A DNA stretch of 64,000 nt from Akebia trifoliata (Eukaryota > Streptophyta > Magnoliopsida > Ranunculales > Lardizabalaceae): positions 25,779,288-25,843,287 of the forward strand of contig CM030717.1 in the NCBI GenBank assembly GCA_017979445.1, written 5' to 3'. Of this stretch, positions 29,857-43,000 are shown in pieces. The notes below the pieces were generated by a model that was not told the origin of the DNA, did not search any database, and worked only from the letters and a program-made list of their open reading frames with translations. The translations under genes were made by a program, and so were the position numbers. How positions within the stretch are numbered: the stretch's first letter is position 1; the number at the start of each line of letters is the position of its first letter.

Positions 29857-32800
29857 GGATTTCCGAAGGTGATCAAACCTTAGGGAATCTAATGGCTTAG
29901 TGAGAATATCAGCAAGTTGACTTTCAGTCGGTACATATTCCAGTCTGATTATGTGTTCTTCAACAAGTTCACAAATGAAGTGATGTCATATATCAATGTG
30001 TTTGGTACGAGAGTGTTGAACCGGATTCTTTGAGATATTGATGGCACTGGTGTTATCACATAAGAGGCTCATCGTATCTTGAGAGATCCCATAGTCCGCG
30101 AGTATCTGCTTCATCCATAGAAGTTGCGCACAGCAACTTCCAGCTGCAATGTACACAACCTCAGCGGTGGAAAAGGATATGGAACTTTGCTTCTTACTAT
30201 GCCAGGCAACTAAGCAGTTCCCAATGTAGAAACAACCCCCACCAGTGGATTTTCTATCATCCATGTTGCCGGCCCAATCAGCATCTAAGTACCCAGCGAT
30301 GATGGACGAGGAATCAAACGGATACTAGAGACCATTTTCGGTAGTACCGACGACGTACCTGATAATTCTCTTAACAGCTAGGAAATGAGATTCCTTAGGA
30401 TCGACTTGAAAACGGACACAGGTTCCTACACTGTAAGAGATGTCCGGCCTACTGGCTGTAAGATAGAGAAGGCTACCAATCATACTCCTGTAGAGATGCT
30501 TATCTACACTCTTACCTGAAGGATCTTTGAAAAGTTTAAGAGTGGTGCTCATAGGGATATGGTGAGTTCGGCCAGACTTTAAACCAAATTAATCTACCAA
30601 GTCTCGCGCATATTTAGTCTGGGAAATGAACATGCCATTCTCGACTTGTTTAATTTGCAATCCCAAAAAGAAGTTGAGTTCACCAACCATGCTCATTTCA
30701 AATTCAGATTGCATCAGGTAGGTGAATTTGTTAGCCAATCCTTCGGCAGTGGACCCGAACACAATGTCGTCTACATAGATTTGAGCAATAAGAGTGTGAC
30801 CACTAATTTTTTGAACAAACAATGTTTTATCAACGCTCCCCCTTACAAATTAATGACTGAGCAGAAACTGAGTCAGTCGTTCGTACCAGGCACGGGGGGC
30901 TTGTTTGAGACCGTAGAGAGCTTTTTTCAGTCTGAGGACTTGGTGAGGATGTTTGGGATTAACAAATCCTTTTGGTTGTTCAACATATACTTCCTCATCT
31001 AAGAAGCCATTAAGAAAGACACTCTTAACGTCCATTTGAAATAGTTTGAATTTCATCACACATGCAATGGACATCAAGATCCGAATTGACTCAAGTCTTG
31101 CTACCGGAACGAAAGTTTCATCAAAGTCAATTCCCTCAATTTGAGAGTTTCCCTGAGCAATTAGACGAGCTTTATTTCGGACAACATTGCCAAGTTCATC
31201 AGATTTGTTCTTATAAATCCATTTTTTCCCGATGACATTTTTATCAGATGGCCTTGGTACAAGATGCCACACCTGATTTCGATGAAATTGAAGAAGTTCG
31301 TCTTGCATGGCTTGGACACAGTATTCATCATGGAGGGCTTCATCTATATTTTTGGGCTCCAACTTGGATGTGAAGTAGAGATGACTATTTAACGTCTCAA
31401 GTTGTCATCGAATTTTTACTCCGATGTGAGGATCTCCAAGGATTTGACTGGCGGGATGATCATTGACAATAAGTAATGTTTCTGGAACCTGAGACGTTGG
31501 GGGTGGTAAGGATGTATGAGGGAACACTCCTTCGTCCTCACCTTCAACGTTAGAGGGACCATTCTCCTGATTGGGTTGATCATCGATCACCACATTTATG
31601 GATTCTTGAATTGTAGAGGTCCTCTGATTAAAAACTCGAAAAGCTCGACTGTTCGAAGAGTATCCCAGAAAGATTGCTTGGTTGCTTTTCAAATCAAACT
31701 TTTCCAAATGTTCTCGATCTCTAAGGATATAACACTTATTTTCGAAGACCTTGAAGTGCTTGACACTTGGAGTTTTGTTGTTCTATAGTTCATATGTTGT
31801 TTTGTTTAGGCCTGTTCGAAGATAAACTCGATTGATGATGTGACAGGTAGTGTATACAGCTTCGGCCCACAGACTTTTAGGAAGATTCTTACTATGTAGC
31901 ATGATTGTCACCATTTCTTGAAGAACGCGATTCTTTTTCTCAGCAACTCCATTCTGCTAAGGGATCTTCAGAGCTGAAAATTCATGTCGAATTCCATGTT
32001 CATCGTAGAATTGTGTGAATCGACTATCCTCAAATTCTCCACCGTGATCACTTTTTATTCTACCAACAACAGATTTCTTTTATGTTTGGATACGCTTTAT
32101 GATCTTTTTGAATTCATCAAAAGTATCTGATTTCTCTCTTAGAAACGCGATCCAGGTGAATCTAGAGTAATCATCAACGATTACCAAGAAATCTCTCTTT
32201 CCACCTATACTTTGTACTTTAGTGGGACCCACAAGGTCTATGTGTAAAAGTGCTAGGGGTTTTGAGGTTGCAAGAGTGGTTGTCTTTTTGTGGGTACTTC
32301 GAATTTGTTTGTTAATTTGACACTCCCCACAGACATCTCTTGCTTGTTTACCCAATTTGGGTAATCCTCTGACTAGGCCTTTTGAGGCAAGTCGAAACAA
32401 GTTCTTGTAGTGAACGTGACCTAGACGTTGATGCCAAAATTGGACTTCATCAATTTGAGCCATGTTGCTTACAGTGGTCTCTCCTGAGTTTTCGATAACA
32501 TAATAGTTATCAAAAGTGCGAAGACCTATCATGATAATTTTTCCAATCGGGGTGGAGATCTCGCAAACTTTACGATTGAAGCTCACTCTGTGATCCTTGT
32601 CACAAATTTGGGATATGCTAAGAAGGTTATGTTTCAAATCATCTACACACAATACATTTTCTACTGTGGGCAATCCACGACCACTGATAGTTCCTCTCTC
32701 AACGATTCTAGCGGTGCTGCCATCACAAAAAGTGACTGACCCTCCGTTAAAATCAATCAAGTGGCTAAATTGACTCCGGTCACCCGTCATGTGTCGGGAA

Positions 32801-33050
32801 CAACCACTATCAAGGTACCATCGCGAAAGATTTCTAGCCTTGAGGGCTGTGTGAATTACAAGGCACTTGTTATTCCCATTCTTGACTTTCCATTGTAGAG
32901 TCGTCTTGGGGGGTTGAGGATTATATTTAGGAGGGAAGTTCTCCTTAATCGGTGGACTCTTCTTAGGAGACCTTCCCTTCTTGGGTGATTTTGAAGGAAA
33001 TTTTTCTTTGGATACCTTCCACTACCTTGATTTCCTCTACTTGATTCAGC
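29857..33050 (-). pseudogene. SIRE pol: protease, integrase, RT, RNase H
   Basis: The protease-to-integrase part includes FWHQRLGHVHYKNL and CGECQINKQ (HHCC zinc region). The integrase core has HIDLVGP...VDDYSRFTW, IKSDHGGEFEDS (about 32055) and NGVAEKKNR with the catalytic Glu (about 31930). RT has [47 protein letters not shown] and the catalytic IYVDDIVFGS (about 30770). RNase H has LDADWAGNMDDRKSTGG, FSTAEVVYIAAG, LLCDNTSAINIS and HSRTKHIDI. Stops lie near 32080, 31952, 31784, 31402, 30848, 30587, 30328 and 29984. Every domain is readable at nearly full length, so inactivation is fairly recent compared with the other copia copies. Confidence 0.93.
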
Positions 33051-33145
33051 AATTGCTTTAGCTTTTAGGTTCAGGTAAGCAATCTATTTGAAGAGTTCCC
33101 CAATATTTTACTTTGTTTGGGAGGAGATGTATTCTTTGCTCCCTT

Positions 33146-35156
33146 TCATTTTAGAGACTTTTCTTTCTTTACTTTTTCGACTTTATTTAACCGTGGATTC
33201 TTTTCCTCTTCATGCTTTTTCTTTTCAACCGATAAAGATTTACCAATAAAGATTTGTGAGGTTGAGTGGTAGATGGTTCTGTACTCGATACATTCAAATT
33301 TCATGTGACCTGTTCCACCATAGAAATTGCATGTGATAACTTTCTTGGAGTCTTTCTTAGTGTTTGATGACTCTCTATGCACAAACACAGTAGGAGATGG
33401 AGGTGAAGTGGAAATGGAAATATGCCTATCATAGCCTAATCCTCCTTTATCTCCATAGGGTTTTTACACTCCTAGAAGTTTTTGTAACTCCAAGCTACCT
33501 TGAGTGTAGTTATACTCAAGTCTAGTCTTCTATTTTTGTAGTTCGTTGATGTCAAACTTAAGAATTTTATTTTCATCACGAAGATTTACTAATTCTAAAT
33601 TCTGACGAGCTATTGTAGAGTTAACCATCAAAAGGAGATTCTTGAGTTGTTGAAGATTTTTTGCCATCTCATCTTTCTCAATCAAGACTGTTTCCGATGT
33701 AGAGAGCAAGTTGGACTGTCTTTCTAAGGCTGTTGAGAGTTGGATCTTAATATCTTCTAATTCAAGGCCTATAGAGAGTTTTTCCTCGTAGACTTGCTTA
33801 TATTGGGCATGCCATTGTTCCTTTTGGAGTTTTTCTTGACTGTGTTTTTTGTTTAGTTTTACATAACTAACGAACAGTTGGTCAAATGCAAATTGAAGCT
33901 CAAGTTCATCACTATCCTCATCTTCTTTTTCTTCATCAGAGGAAGAGGTGACTAAGGAGTGATTTTGACTTTCACAGTCCTGTTCCCCTTCAATTTCTTC
34001 CTCATCCGGGATATAGACCGTGGTAGCAGCCATAAGGATCCAAAGAGTTTTGGTTTTCAGTATCTGAAAGAGAACCTAGCTCTTCTTCATCTTCTGACTC
34101 TTCAGAGTCATCCCACGTGGCCTTAGCAACCATTGTTGTGCCCTTAGTCTTAGGTCCAGAGAGACCTTTGGATTTGGGTTTAGTAGGGCATACGTTTGAG
34201 TAGTGACCACGACTACTACATGTGTAACACTCAGTATCTTCCCTTGGTTTAGACACGGTTCTACCTATAGGCGCATGTCTATCTATCGGATGATTACGTT
34301 TACTAGTGTTACCAAGTCCTTTTCTTTTGAAACTTTGAAGCTAACAAGGCTAAGTCTTCCTCATTCGATTCGGTCTCCTTATCTTCTTCAATCAATATCT
34401 TCTTATGATCATGGGAGGAGGATTGAGACTTGATACGAGATCTTCGCTTGGACGTGGACTTTGAAGAGGAAGTCTTCAGGACCAGAGTCTTCCCTTTTGA
34501 TGGAGGGCCTTTGAGATGGAGTTCGAAGGTAGTGAGAAACCCCATAAGTTCCTCAACGATCATTGTTTCCACATCTCGGTATTCCTTAATTGAGGTGACC
34601 TTAGAGGCAAATCTCTTAGGCAGGGATCTTATGATTTTTGCATAAATCCTACCTTGAGAGATAGTCTCCCCTACATAAAATATAGAGTTGCAAATGTCAC
34701 TTAGACGTGCATAGAACTCTTGGATAGTTTCACTTTCCTTCATTTTAATATTTTCAAATTGGGTGCTAAGGAGTTGAAGTTTAGATTTTTTACTATACTC
34801 GTGCCTTTGTGAGCGGCCTCTAGAATTTTTCATGCTTGTTTGACCGACTGACATGTGCATATCCGTTGATACTCATCATCGAAAATGGTACTCGTAATGG
34901 CATTAAGAGCCTTGTAATTATTGCTACTGTCTATTTTATCCTGTTCAGTCCATTTTCTTGATGGTCTCGAAATAGATGTAGTGACACCATCTACCTCGAT
35001 GATGTCAACGGGAGGTTCTCAACCTTCCTCAATCATGTCCCACACATCCCTACTTAGGGAGTTGATGTATATCATCCTTTTATTCTTCCAAAAGACATAC
35101 TTGATGCCTTCGAACATAGGTGGACGAGCCGATGACCATTTATCGGTTCTAGACAT
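33146..35156 (-). pseudogene. SIRE gag
   Basis: Gag forms the particle and binds the element RNA. A probable ATG is at 35156 (MSRTDKWSSARPPMFEGIKY). Blocks are IQEFYARLSDICNSI, AKIIRSLPKRFASKVTSIKE and VEELMGFLTTFELHLKG, typical of the UBN2 gag. The zinc knuckle CYTCSSRGHYSNVC (CX2CX4HX4C) lies at about 34228-34187. A long helical, Glu/Lys-rich segment (33530-33960) is likely coiled coil, and a second knuckle-like CNFYGGTGHMKFEC with one Cys replaced is near 33320. Frameshifts or stops near 34020, 34310, 34860 and 33500 split it. Confidence 0.88.
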
Positions 35157-35207
35157 GATGCAAAGGCCACGGATCACTCAGGGTTGTTAGACCTTTCTAG
35201 AGTAACC

Positions 35208-35220
35208 GCTTTGATACCAA
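35208..35220 (-). promoter_or_regulatory. primer-binding site of the SIRE element
   Basis: The minus strand reads TTGGTATCAAAGC, complementary to the initiator tRNA-Met 3' end with one change (A for G). It directly follows the LTR. Confidence 0.85.
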
Positions 35221-36696
35221 TTAAAATTACAGGCTTTGACACTGTATAGACTTAGAGGAGGGGTGAATAGGACTATTAAAAAAATTCTTCTTATTGTGAA
35301 CACTTAAGTATGACCAAATTTTTAATGTGTTCTTTCTATTGATACAATCATCAAATTATTCATGGAATAAAGATTTATGCAAGCTATGAACAATCATGAT
35401 ATACATTCAGATTTGCATGAAGATAAGGAAATTAGAGAAGAACATGAGACACACAATTTATAGTGGTTCAGCAATTGAGCCTACGTCCACTCCTAATAGA
35501 ACTCCAATCGATGGTTCTTTGGTGTTTACTAAAACTGAGGTTTGTGGTTCACCTTAAACCGTACATAAAATTTTTCGGGGTTAATTCTGCAATCCTAAGA
35601 TTGAGTGAACCACATCCACTCAAAATGTTTGAGATTTATACTTCGGGAACTCAGTAACCTTTATCACTTATCTTGAGTCCGCAACTCAATCAAGTGCTTG
35701 ATTTTGACAGAGAAATCAAGTAAACTATTACAAGAGTATTTTTAAAATTTAAAACAAAAATAATCAAACTCACAATTATGACGATTGAGGTGAGTTTGTT
35801 ATTCTTCGATTCTTCACTACTTCCTTCATCAATGGCTCCTTGCCTAGCTCGATGTTAGAATGTAAATGCTTGAAGGATGAAGTAAGTGAAGTTTGATCAA
35901 CCTAGATGAAGTAGCTTGATGTGCATGGTTTCGACTTCACTTCACGATTCTTCTTACGTCGTTAAGCCTTTTGAAGTGTACTTATTTGCTTGGGCGTAAC
36001 TCAGAAGATGTTGATCAATCAAATAATGAAGCCTAGAACTTTTTTTTTATAGGAACTGCTCTTAACGGCTTCCTGTCGGTGGCACCTGAATCCCGTCGAT
36101 GGCACCGACCAAACATAACAGTTGAAAATCTTACCATTGAACATTATCGACAACACTGTCGGTGGAACCTCCAAGAATCATCAGTGGGACCGATGAGCAT
36201 TATAACGGTGGAACCGGTAGAATTGTGCTTCTGCTACCGAGAGATGATTTCTCAATTAGATCTAGCGGTGGATGGCGATGGGACCGACAAGTTGTTCATC
36301 GGTGGAACCGATGACTATTATGTCGGAAGGACCGACAAGTTTGTGCTTCTGCCACCGATAGAAGATATCCCATTTTAATCTGTCGGTAGATGACGGTGGA
36401 TCCGATAGGTTATTCATCAGTGGAACCAACAGGTTAGAGCTTCTGCCATCGATAGAAGTTTACTCATTTTGTTCTGTCGGTGGTTGATGGTGGATCCTTC
36501 ACTCCTACCGATAGCTTCTATTTTCCTTGAGATAGAGCTGATTTTGGGTCCAAAAGTGAAGATGTCCCTTGTCCTTGATTGGTTTTGATACACTATGGAT
36601 TTGTCATTGATACAATGCATACGAACAATGTCTTCCAGTAGTTACAACATGACAACACATCACTAATCTTGGAATTGACAAAACATGGCACTAACA
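35221..36696 (-). repeat. 5' LTR of the SIRE element
   Basis: On the minus strand it starts TGTTAGTGCCATGTTTTGTC at 36696 and ends at the primer site, about 1476 bp. A TATA-like TATAAAAAAAA lies near 36050. Its U3 part carries the palindromic modules described separately. A helix of short inverted words is also near 35560-35640. The pairing 3' LTR was not found. Confidence 0.75.
36073..36500. repeat. array of TCGGT-N3-ACCGA palindromic modules
   Basis: About ten short inverted repeats of the form TCGGTGGNACCGA stand in the SIRE U3. Examples with perfect arms are ATCGGTGGAACCGAT (36298-36312), TGTCGGAAGGACCGACA (36321-36337) and ACGGTGGAACCGGT (36205-36218). They sit in longer, imperfect tandem units, each starting GCTTCTGCYAYCGA (about 36228, 36346 and 36438). 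Upstream of a TATA box, they could be protein-binding sites or form hairpins. Confidence 0.75.
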
Positions 36697-36989
36697 ATTT
36701 CAACATTGAGCAAGCCAAGAAAAAAGATAATGAATTCAAAGAAACCTAGGAATTCGAGGACTGGATAAAAAATAAAGGGGGAATCAAAAGAAGGTCTCTC
36801 GCAAGGTTTCGACTTCTTCGCATATTCTGCGCTCATCATTACAACAATCAGGTGACGGATTGTCAAAATAGGCGGATGGAAAATGGGGTATCTACATAAT
36901 CGGATCTTATTGAATCGGGAACTGTCTTGTAGAACAATTGATTTGTCCTTTAGTGATCTACAACTCACCCTCCTATTTCTTAATCTTTT

Positions 36990-37750
36990 GTGTTTCGTTT
37001 ACTATATCTAAGTAGGTAGTGTTCTCAAACCTAGTCATTGTACTCCTGAGAAATGGCATCAAACTCCTAAAGAACCATCTTGCCTTTTGTAACTCAATAG
37101 CTCTATAGCTACAACATCTGGCGTATAGTGAAACAATTGGGTAAACTTTGCCTCATTTTCTATCACAGTTCATACACTTTGAGCCAGATTGATAAATTCT
37201 TGGTATTTTGTCTCTATTGTCGTCTCGGACATATACTTCTCTAAAAATGATTTTTAAAACCCTACCCACGTGGTCGATACGTCCCCTTATACATTCTTAA
37301 CTAATCGTCGCCACTAACTTGCATTGCCCTCTAGCATAAAGAAAGTCAAGGTTACTTTTTTCTTATTCGTGCATCTTGTGGTTATCAATAGCTCATCTTT
37401 CCACCATACCCACTCTTCTACCTTTACTTAATCTAATAACCATCTGAATGATGGTGGTTGTAGGCTCTAAAAGTTAGTAATAACACTCTTGGTTGTAAGA
37501 GACCCTAAGGCGTTGGAACCTTCATTATAACTGGTGGTTGCATAGGAAGTAAGGATCCTAGGGGAGGGACCTAAAGTGGAGTAGTATCTTTCCATTGAGG
37601 CTACACTTGGCAGTCTTTAATCTTAGCCATCACTTCCGTTATCTTGGTTTGGTTTTCTATGATGTGAGTTATGGCTTCCAATAACTACCCTATCTGGTCA
37701 TCGTTACCCTGATATGAAGGATGACCATCTTCCATTGTTCGTTTTCCTCT
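36990..37750 (-). pseudogene. Ty3/gypsy gag remnant
   Basis: On the minus strand the reading FLEKYMSETTIETKYQEFIN and LAQSV, then ENEAKFTQLFHYTPDVVAIE (about 37250-37090), corresponds to the retrotransposon gag block of chromovirus-like gypsy elements. A Pro-rich N-terminal region with MEDGHPSYQGNDDQIG begins near 37738. Many stops are present. It is probably the gag of the minus-strand element whose primer site and LTR lie at 41425-43000, with a solo LTR in between. Confidence 0.65.
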
Positions 37751-38132
37751 TTCTCTTTCTCTCATATCGTAAATTACGATACGAACAATTCATGGGTCAA
37801 ATTCTCTTAATAGATAACCATTATATAGAGAATAACACTCATTCATCATACTAAAATTTCGAAAGTGCTTCATCTGTGTAGTAATTCTATATCAGGCCTA
37901 CCCATTAATTGTTGTGTGATTTTTAAGTTCAAGATTTTTAATCATGCCCACCCCGCTTAATCCAAAATTTGAAAAACTGTCACATGGCCTCAAAATAGTA
38001 CCATACAATCCTGATCATATTCATGAATTCTACCTAGACTTTAACAAACCTCTAGACTCAATGAATTTTCCTCCCATACGGAACTAACATTGAGATATCA
38101 CTTTATCTCCAAATTCTAACACGGATCTCCAT
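37751..38132. other. gypsy leader, no gene seen
   Basis: There is no ORF or clear motif. By position it is the untranslated leader of the minus-strand gypsy element, continued at 40386-41424 beyond the nested LTR. Confidence 0.4.
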
Positions 38133-40385
38133 GATCCCGTAGACACCCCAATTTAACCGAACAAGCCTGAGAGCTCATTCGAATCGAGTATTGAGGATCA
38201 AATCAAGAGAATTTCAATAAAAAAAAATATGATCCACTTAAACTAATCAAGGGTGATCAACAGATTATCAAAATTTTAATTTTTTTTGTTTGGCTATATG
38301 GACCAAACAGCCAAGCATAGCTTTGCTTGGCCATTTGGTGCATATGGCCAATATATTTTTTGTGCTGACTTTTCTAAATGATATGTGCAGGTTTAATTTT
38401 TTTTGGCCATACCTCAAGTTTACGGTCAAGCATACATCCAAATATGTTAGGTAGTTGAAAAGCCCATATGTGCATGAGATTCTCAACAGAAAATGACCTC
38501 ATCAATCCCTCTAAATGAGATTTTCCCTCTCCTAATCCTTTCTTAATTCCATTTTTACCCATGCCTTAAACCCCCTTAATTTTCTCTCACCTACGATCTT
38601 TTAGTTGTCTTCTCAATCTCCTAATCTTAACTCAAGGTCTTGATTGATCCCCACTTAAGGCCAATTACCTCATTTAACCTTAGTTTGATGAGACTCATTA
38701 AGAACAAATCCCCCTTTTACTCTTATAACGTTTTTCAAAATGCAATGTGATTTCATGGCATTCAATGTAAATCGACCATCTTTTAAAACTTATGACCACT
38801 TTATCTATACTAGAGAATTCTCTAGAACTTCTTTTTAATTACCAACCTATCCCTAATTTGTTAGAGACTATCTCAAGAGAAGTGATTAAAGAGATCAAAA
38901 GCCTATCAATTATTTACATACCATTTGGTTTGGTTATTTTACATTTGACTCAAAGTCTAAGATCGATGATCATTTTACCCTCCTCAAAGATTGGCAAGTT
39001 CTATGGATGACTGAAAGACCATCAACGCCAAGATAGGAGAAGTAATTTGAATCTTCCATGAAAATTTTAGTGAAAATATTGGGAATTTTAGGTTTTATGA
39101 TCACATTATCCCCAAAAGTCTCCTAAAATCTTATAAATAAAATACCCTTCCTAGACAAATAGGAAGAGCTCATTTTGGTAATCTAATTTTTTTCCCAAAT
39201 CCCTCCTTAATCTCTTTAGCCTCTCATTCCCTCAAATCTCTCTCAAAATCCCTAGAAGAAAATCCCAAAGAAGAAAAGAAAACTAAGGTGGGGTTAAAGC
39301 CTTCATTTTCCCATCTAATTTATAATTCTTATTATCCCCCTTATTTATTTTCACGCAATTTTATTTTATTTACATGCTTTCTATTTTAATAATGTAGATT
39401 TGCAACTCCCTAACTAGAAGCTTGGGGTGGAGAGTAATCCCTCCTAAAGGTAATAACCCCAATAAGTCCTCAATAAGCTCCTTAAGAGCATTAGAATATG
39501 TTTTCTTTTTTTTTACTTTCATGCAATTTAAATCCATAGTGTAAAGGCTTTACTTTCATTTACTTTTCTTGCACTTTAGGTTTCATAGAATAATTTTTTT
39601 TGCTAAAATTTCCTTTAATGACAATAGAGCTAGAGACTAAACACTCCTAGGAGGTAATCTTCTCTTGCTAAGTCCATTCATGCATACACTCATGCACATA
39701 CTCACTAAAATGGCTATTGGTAAGAATGAAAATCTTTTTAAGCTTATATCTAACCTTTAAAACTAACAAAAATAGTCCAACAATGGATAAAAGTCTCATG
39801 CATGTAATCTTGATTCCTTACATGGTGTAGTTCAAGTCATGAACCTCACCCATTGATCAAACTAATAAACAAAGTCTCACAAAGAAGCACATAAGTTAGT
39901 TTTGAAGCTTTGAGACCCCAAATGATGAAATCTAAATGTATTTCCATCAAAATCCCAAACTCACAAAAGAAATCCAGCAAACACCTACTTCTAATAGTGT
40001 CTTGCTTATTGTATCAATTTTCTCATTTTCTAAAAATAAACTATAGCCTATTTTCCCTAGTTCTCTCCATAACTCCCTCTTTTCAAAATTTCAAAAAAGA
40101 GTTTTAAATGCTTCATTCATACTCATATTGGTAATCATTTCAGGATGGGAGGAATAAGGTGCCTAACATCTACCTTGTCCATCAACTGAACTCTTTTACT
40201 TAGAATCTCTAGGAAGACCTTTCCCATTATCCTTTTGGATATGAAAGTCACTACAAGCCAAGAAAAATAGATTTTAAATTTTTTTTATGGTATCCATTCA
40301 CACCTTAATTGAATAGTGCAACTCAAAACCCAAGAAGATGAGCTCAAACCTTCAAAGGCTTTGAAGCCCATGTATCTACAAATCT
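38133..40385 (+). mobile_element. solo gypsy LTR (about 2.24 kb), degraded target duplication
   Basis: The LTR spans 38138-40380. It starts CGTAGACACCCCAATTT (T to C at base 1) and ends ATGTATCTACA. Flanks are GATCC and AATCT, equal apart from two transitions. It has a TATA-like TATAAATAAA near 39134 and the late-LTR motif GGTGCCTAACAT, and is related to the solo LTR at 21045-23062 (both share GACACCCCAATTT and AAGGTGGGGTTAA). Older than that copy, judging by the changed ends and duplication. Confidence 0.75.
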
Positions 40386-41424
40386 CATGTTAGAATCCAA
40401 AGTATTAATAATATATGATGGTAGCATAGTAGCCAACAAATTGTTAAGATGATAAAATAGAAACAAAAATATATTAAAATTGAACTATGAGTTTGACAAA
40501 AACACCTACAAAATATCCGGGTGCATGAGTACTCAAAATACTAACTTAAAACATAATAATAGAAAGAAATAGAATATCATCACCATTATACGAAAATCCT
40601 CTCACTAACATCAAATTCTACCCACTCACTCAACAATAAAGTCAAGGACCCTAAAACCTAAGCTAATAGAAGTAGTTTCAATGCTCACCTGGAAGTAAAC
40701 TCTGGTTGTCCGTGTGTCTTATGAGTTGGAACTCCCTTGAAAGCTCATTTGAGTACTCCTCAACTAAAGAAGGATCTGTAATTGAAATGATTGGGTGATT
40801 AATGGAGGGTTACTTAACAAGAAACAACTATCTCCAACTAATAGTTTCTTAAACATAAGGTTAAGCTCATTCTAGAATATTGAAACATATGCAAGTTTTC
40901 AGTATAAACCAAAAGTAGTAGTTTACAATCAGGTTAGAAATATAAAAGTAACATCATTTCCTATAGAAGCAACATTGTTTAAACAATTTGCAGTTCATCT
41001 TATTTGAATAAAAGAAAACATGTACAACAAAACTTAAATACAAACAATGGTAGTACAATTGATAAGAAACATTGAGAATCACGACTGGATACCACCTAGT
41101 AAGGATTAGAAATATTCTAGACTTTATTGATGTGGAACCTCACCGTTAATTCTTGATTTTGTGGCCGATTGTTGCATTTACCACAACCGGGTGACCGTTT
41201 ATCCAATTCAGGTTGTCGTTAACTGTGCCCAAAACTTACAAGGTTTTTCACGAAGTTTCAACACGTTCGATGACTCTACATTGTTAATAATCGTTGGCTA
41301 GTCATATTCATCTAAGCCTCTTCGGTGAACATATAATTCTTGGTATACATCTCTACACATCCACAAACTTCCTTTACATTACATAGTTTACTAGTAAAAA
41401 TAGAAAAGAATCTCCCAGATCTCA
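40386..41424. other. gypsy leader continued, no gene seen
   Basis: AT-rich, without ORFs or recognisable motifs. It lies between the nested LTR and the primer site, so it most likely belongs to the minus-strand gypsy leader. Confidence 0.4.
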
Positions 41425-41436
41425 GTTATGATACTA
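41425..41436 (-). promoter_or_regulatory. primer-binding site of the minus-strand gypsy
   Basis: The plus strand reads GTTATGATACTA, a diverged form of GCTCTGATACCA, so the minus strand carries a degraded tRNA-Met primer site. Confidence 0.5.
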
Positions 41437-43000
41437 CTCCTATATGTATCCCATATAAAATAGGAGTTTAGCATCCAAATTGTACATCCTAAGATAGTAT
41501 GTCACGTCGAAAATAACATAATAAAATATCCCTTCAAGCATTCACTAACTCTTTAATATATCCTAAAATAACTACATATATATACTTTTTCTTTTTAAAA
41601 ATAAAATAAAAATTAACATTACAAGTGTGTGGAATGAATATCCAATTTTCTACCATGTAACAATCCAATCCCGTAAAATAAACAACAGTATTTATAGCCT
41701 TGCAATAATAAAATTTAAATAAACATACAACATCACCTTGCGATAACAAGAAATAAAGTTAACCCTAGATACCTACTCACCAACACACACACACACACAC
41801 ACAACAAAAGTCTACTATCTTACAATGTGATCCATTTTACTTTTCAAAACCACTTTGTTTCCAAAATTTTGATCAAAATCCTCAATATGCTTTAGAAAAG
41901 TTAAAATTGAAGTTTTCAACAAGTCTAAACATAAAAAATCACATTCTCAACTTATTATGAAGAAAATGACCAAAACTGGTAAAAAGTCAAAATAATTTTT
42001 TAGATAAAAAATATTTTTATCGCTAGCACCGATGGATCTGTAAGTGGCACCAATGAAATCTATTAGTGATTGTCGACAACTATTGGTAGCACCGATGGGT
42101 CTATCAGTTGTGATGTCGATGACTTTTGTGGCACTGATAGAACCTTCTACAAAATGAAAGTTTTCAAAGCTTCGATTTTTTTAACTTTCAAATTATTATT
42201 GTCTTTTTCAACCAAAACAAAAGATAATTTTTAAAACGTGGATCATGATTTTCACAAAAATGACATATTTTTCCTAATTTTAACAACATACTTAAATTTT
42301 GAATCGAAAACTACGATGCTAAAAAACTATGACTATTAATAAGATCCATAAATTTTCTACTTTAGATATGAGTTCTAAAAGTCAAAATCCATTGTGGATT
42401 GAAATAAGTCGAAGGTTGTCTCTCAAAAATCTTCAAAAAGTCTGCTTCTTCAATTTTGCTCGAAGCTTGCGAAGAGTCGATCTCTTCTCTAATCCACGTT
42501 GAATCTTAATAGCACCTTTAAGTACGTGAAAATTGTGGTAGATGATAAAAGGATGCTAGGATTTTCTCCAAGATTTCTTTTTAGAAAAGAAAAGAACGTA
42601 GGATAAGTAAAAGTCTGTAAATTGACTTAAGTTTGATATTTATAGAACCAAAATGACATAAAGGTCATTTGTTTTAAAAAATCTATGTCCCAAACTTCGT
42701 TTTTAAAAAGCTTATAATTTATTTTGGGTGATATTTCAATATAAATCCAATGATGCTATCGAATTTACAAAATTTTGATCCTAGCAAATTGTCCTCTTTT
42801 GGGGTAGATATTTGACACGTAAATCAAGGATTTCAACTTTCTCTAATTGAATTTTGCCTATTATTTTGTATCTAATGGTGGTGTCAAATTTTTCAAAATG
42901 ATTTGTAAATAAAAATTGGTGTTTTAATCCCTAATTTAAATTTCATTTTTCAAAGATTTTTCCTCAAGATACGAGTTTAATTCTTTTGGTATTTATAGTC
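41437..43000 (-). repeat. probable 5' LTR of the minus-strand gypsy
   Basis: The minus strand has a TATA box (TATAAATATC near 42640) about 1.2 kb before the primer site. The far edge is uncertain; TGTAGACTATAAATACC at about 43000 is one candidate. Modules like GCACCGATGG occur at 42028-42120, as in the SIRE LTR. There is also an (AC)n run at 41783-41802. Confidence 0.45.
41783..41802. repeat. (AC)n microsatellite
   Basis: About ten perfect AC dinucleotides. Confidence 0.95.

Larger units (their letters stand above)
29677..36696 (-). mobile_element. SIRE-type Ty1/copia retrotransposon, no 3' LTR seen
   Basis: Read on the minus strand: LTR (36696-35221), tRNA-Met primer site, gag, protease, integrase, RT, RNase H, polypurine tract. 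The large LTR (1.48 kb), long gag with a coiled-coil region, and extra ORF downstream fit the SIRE (Maximus) lineage. The coding order is complete but carries at least eight stops, several of which fit C to T changes (CGA to TGA, TGG to TAG, CAG to TAG). No 3' LTR was found, so the left end beyond the polypurine tract is undefined. Confidence 0.88.

Noticed and set aside
36079..36378. Open reading frame of 99 codons
   Set aside because: It covers the palindromic repeat array of the SIRE LTR; the openness follows from the repeats, and no protein family is recognised.
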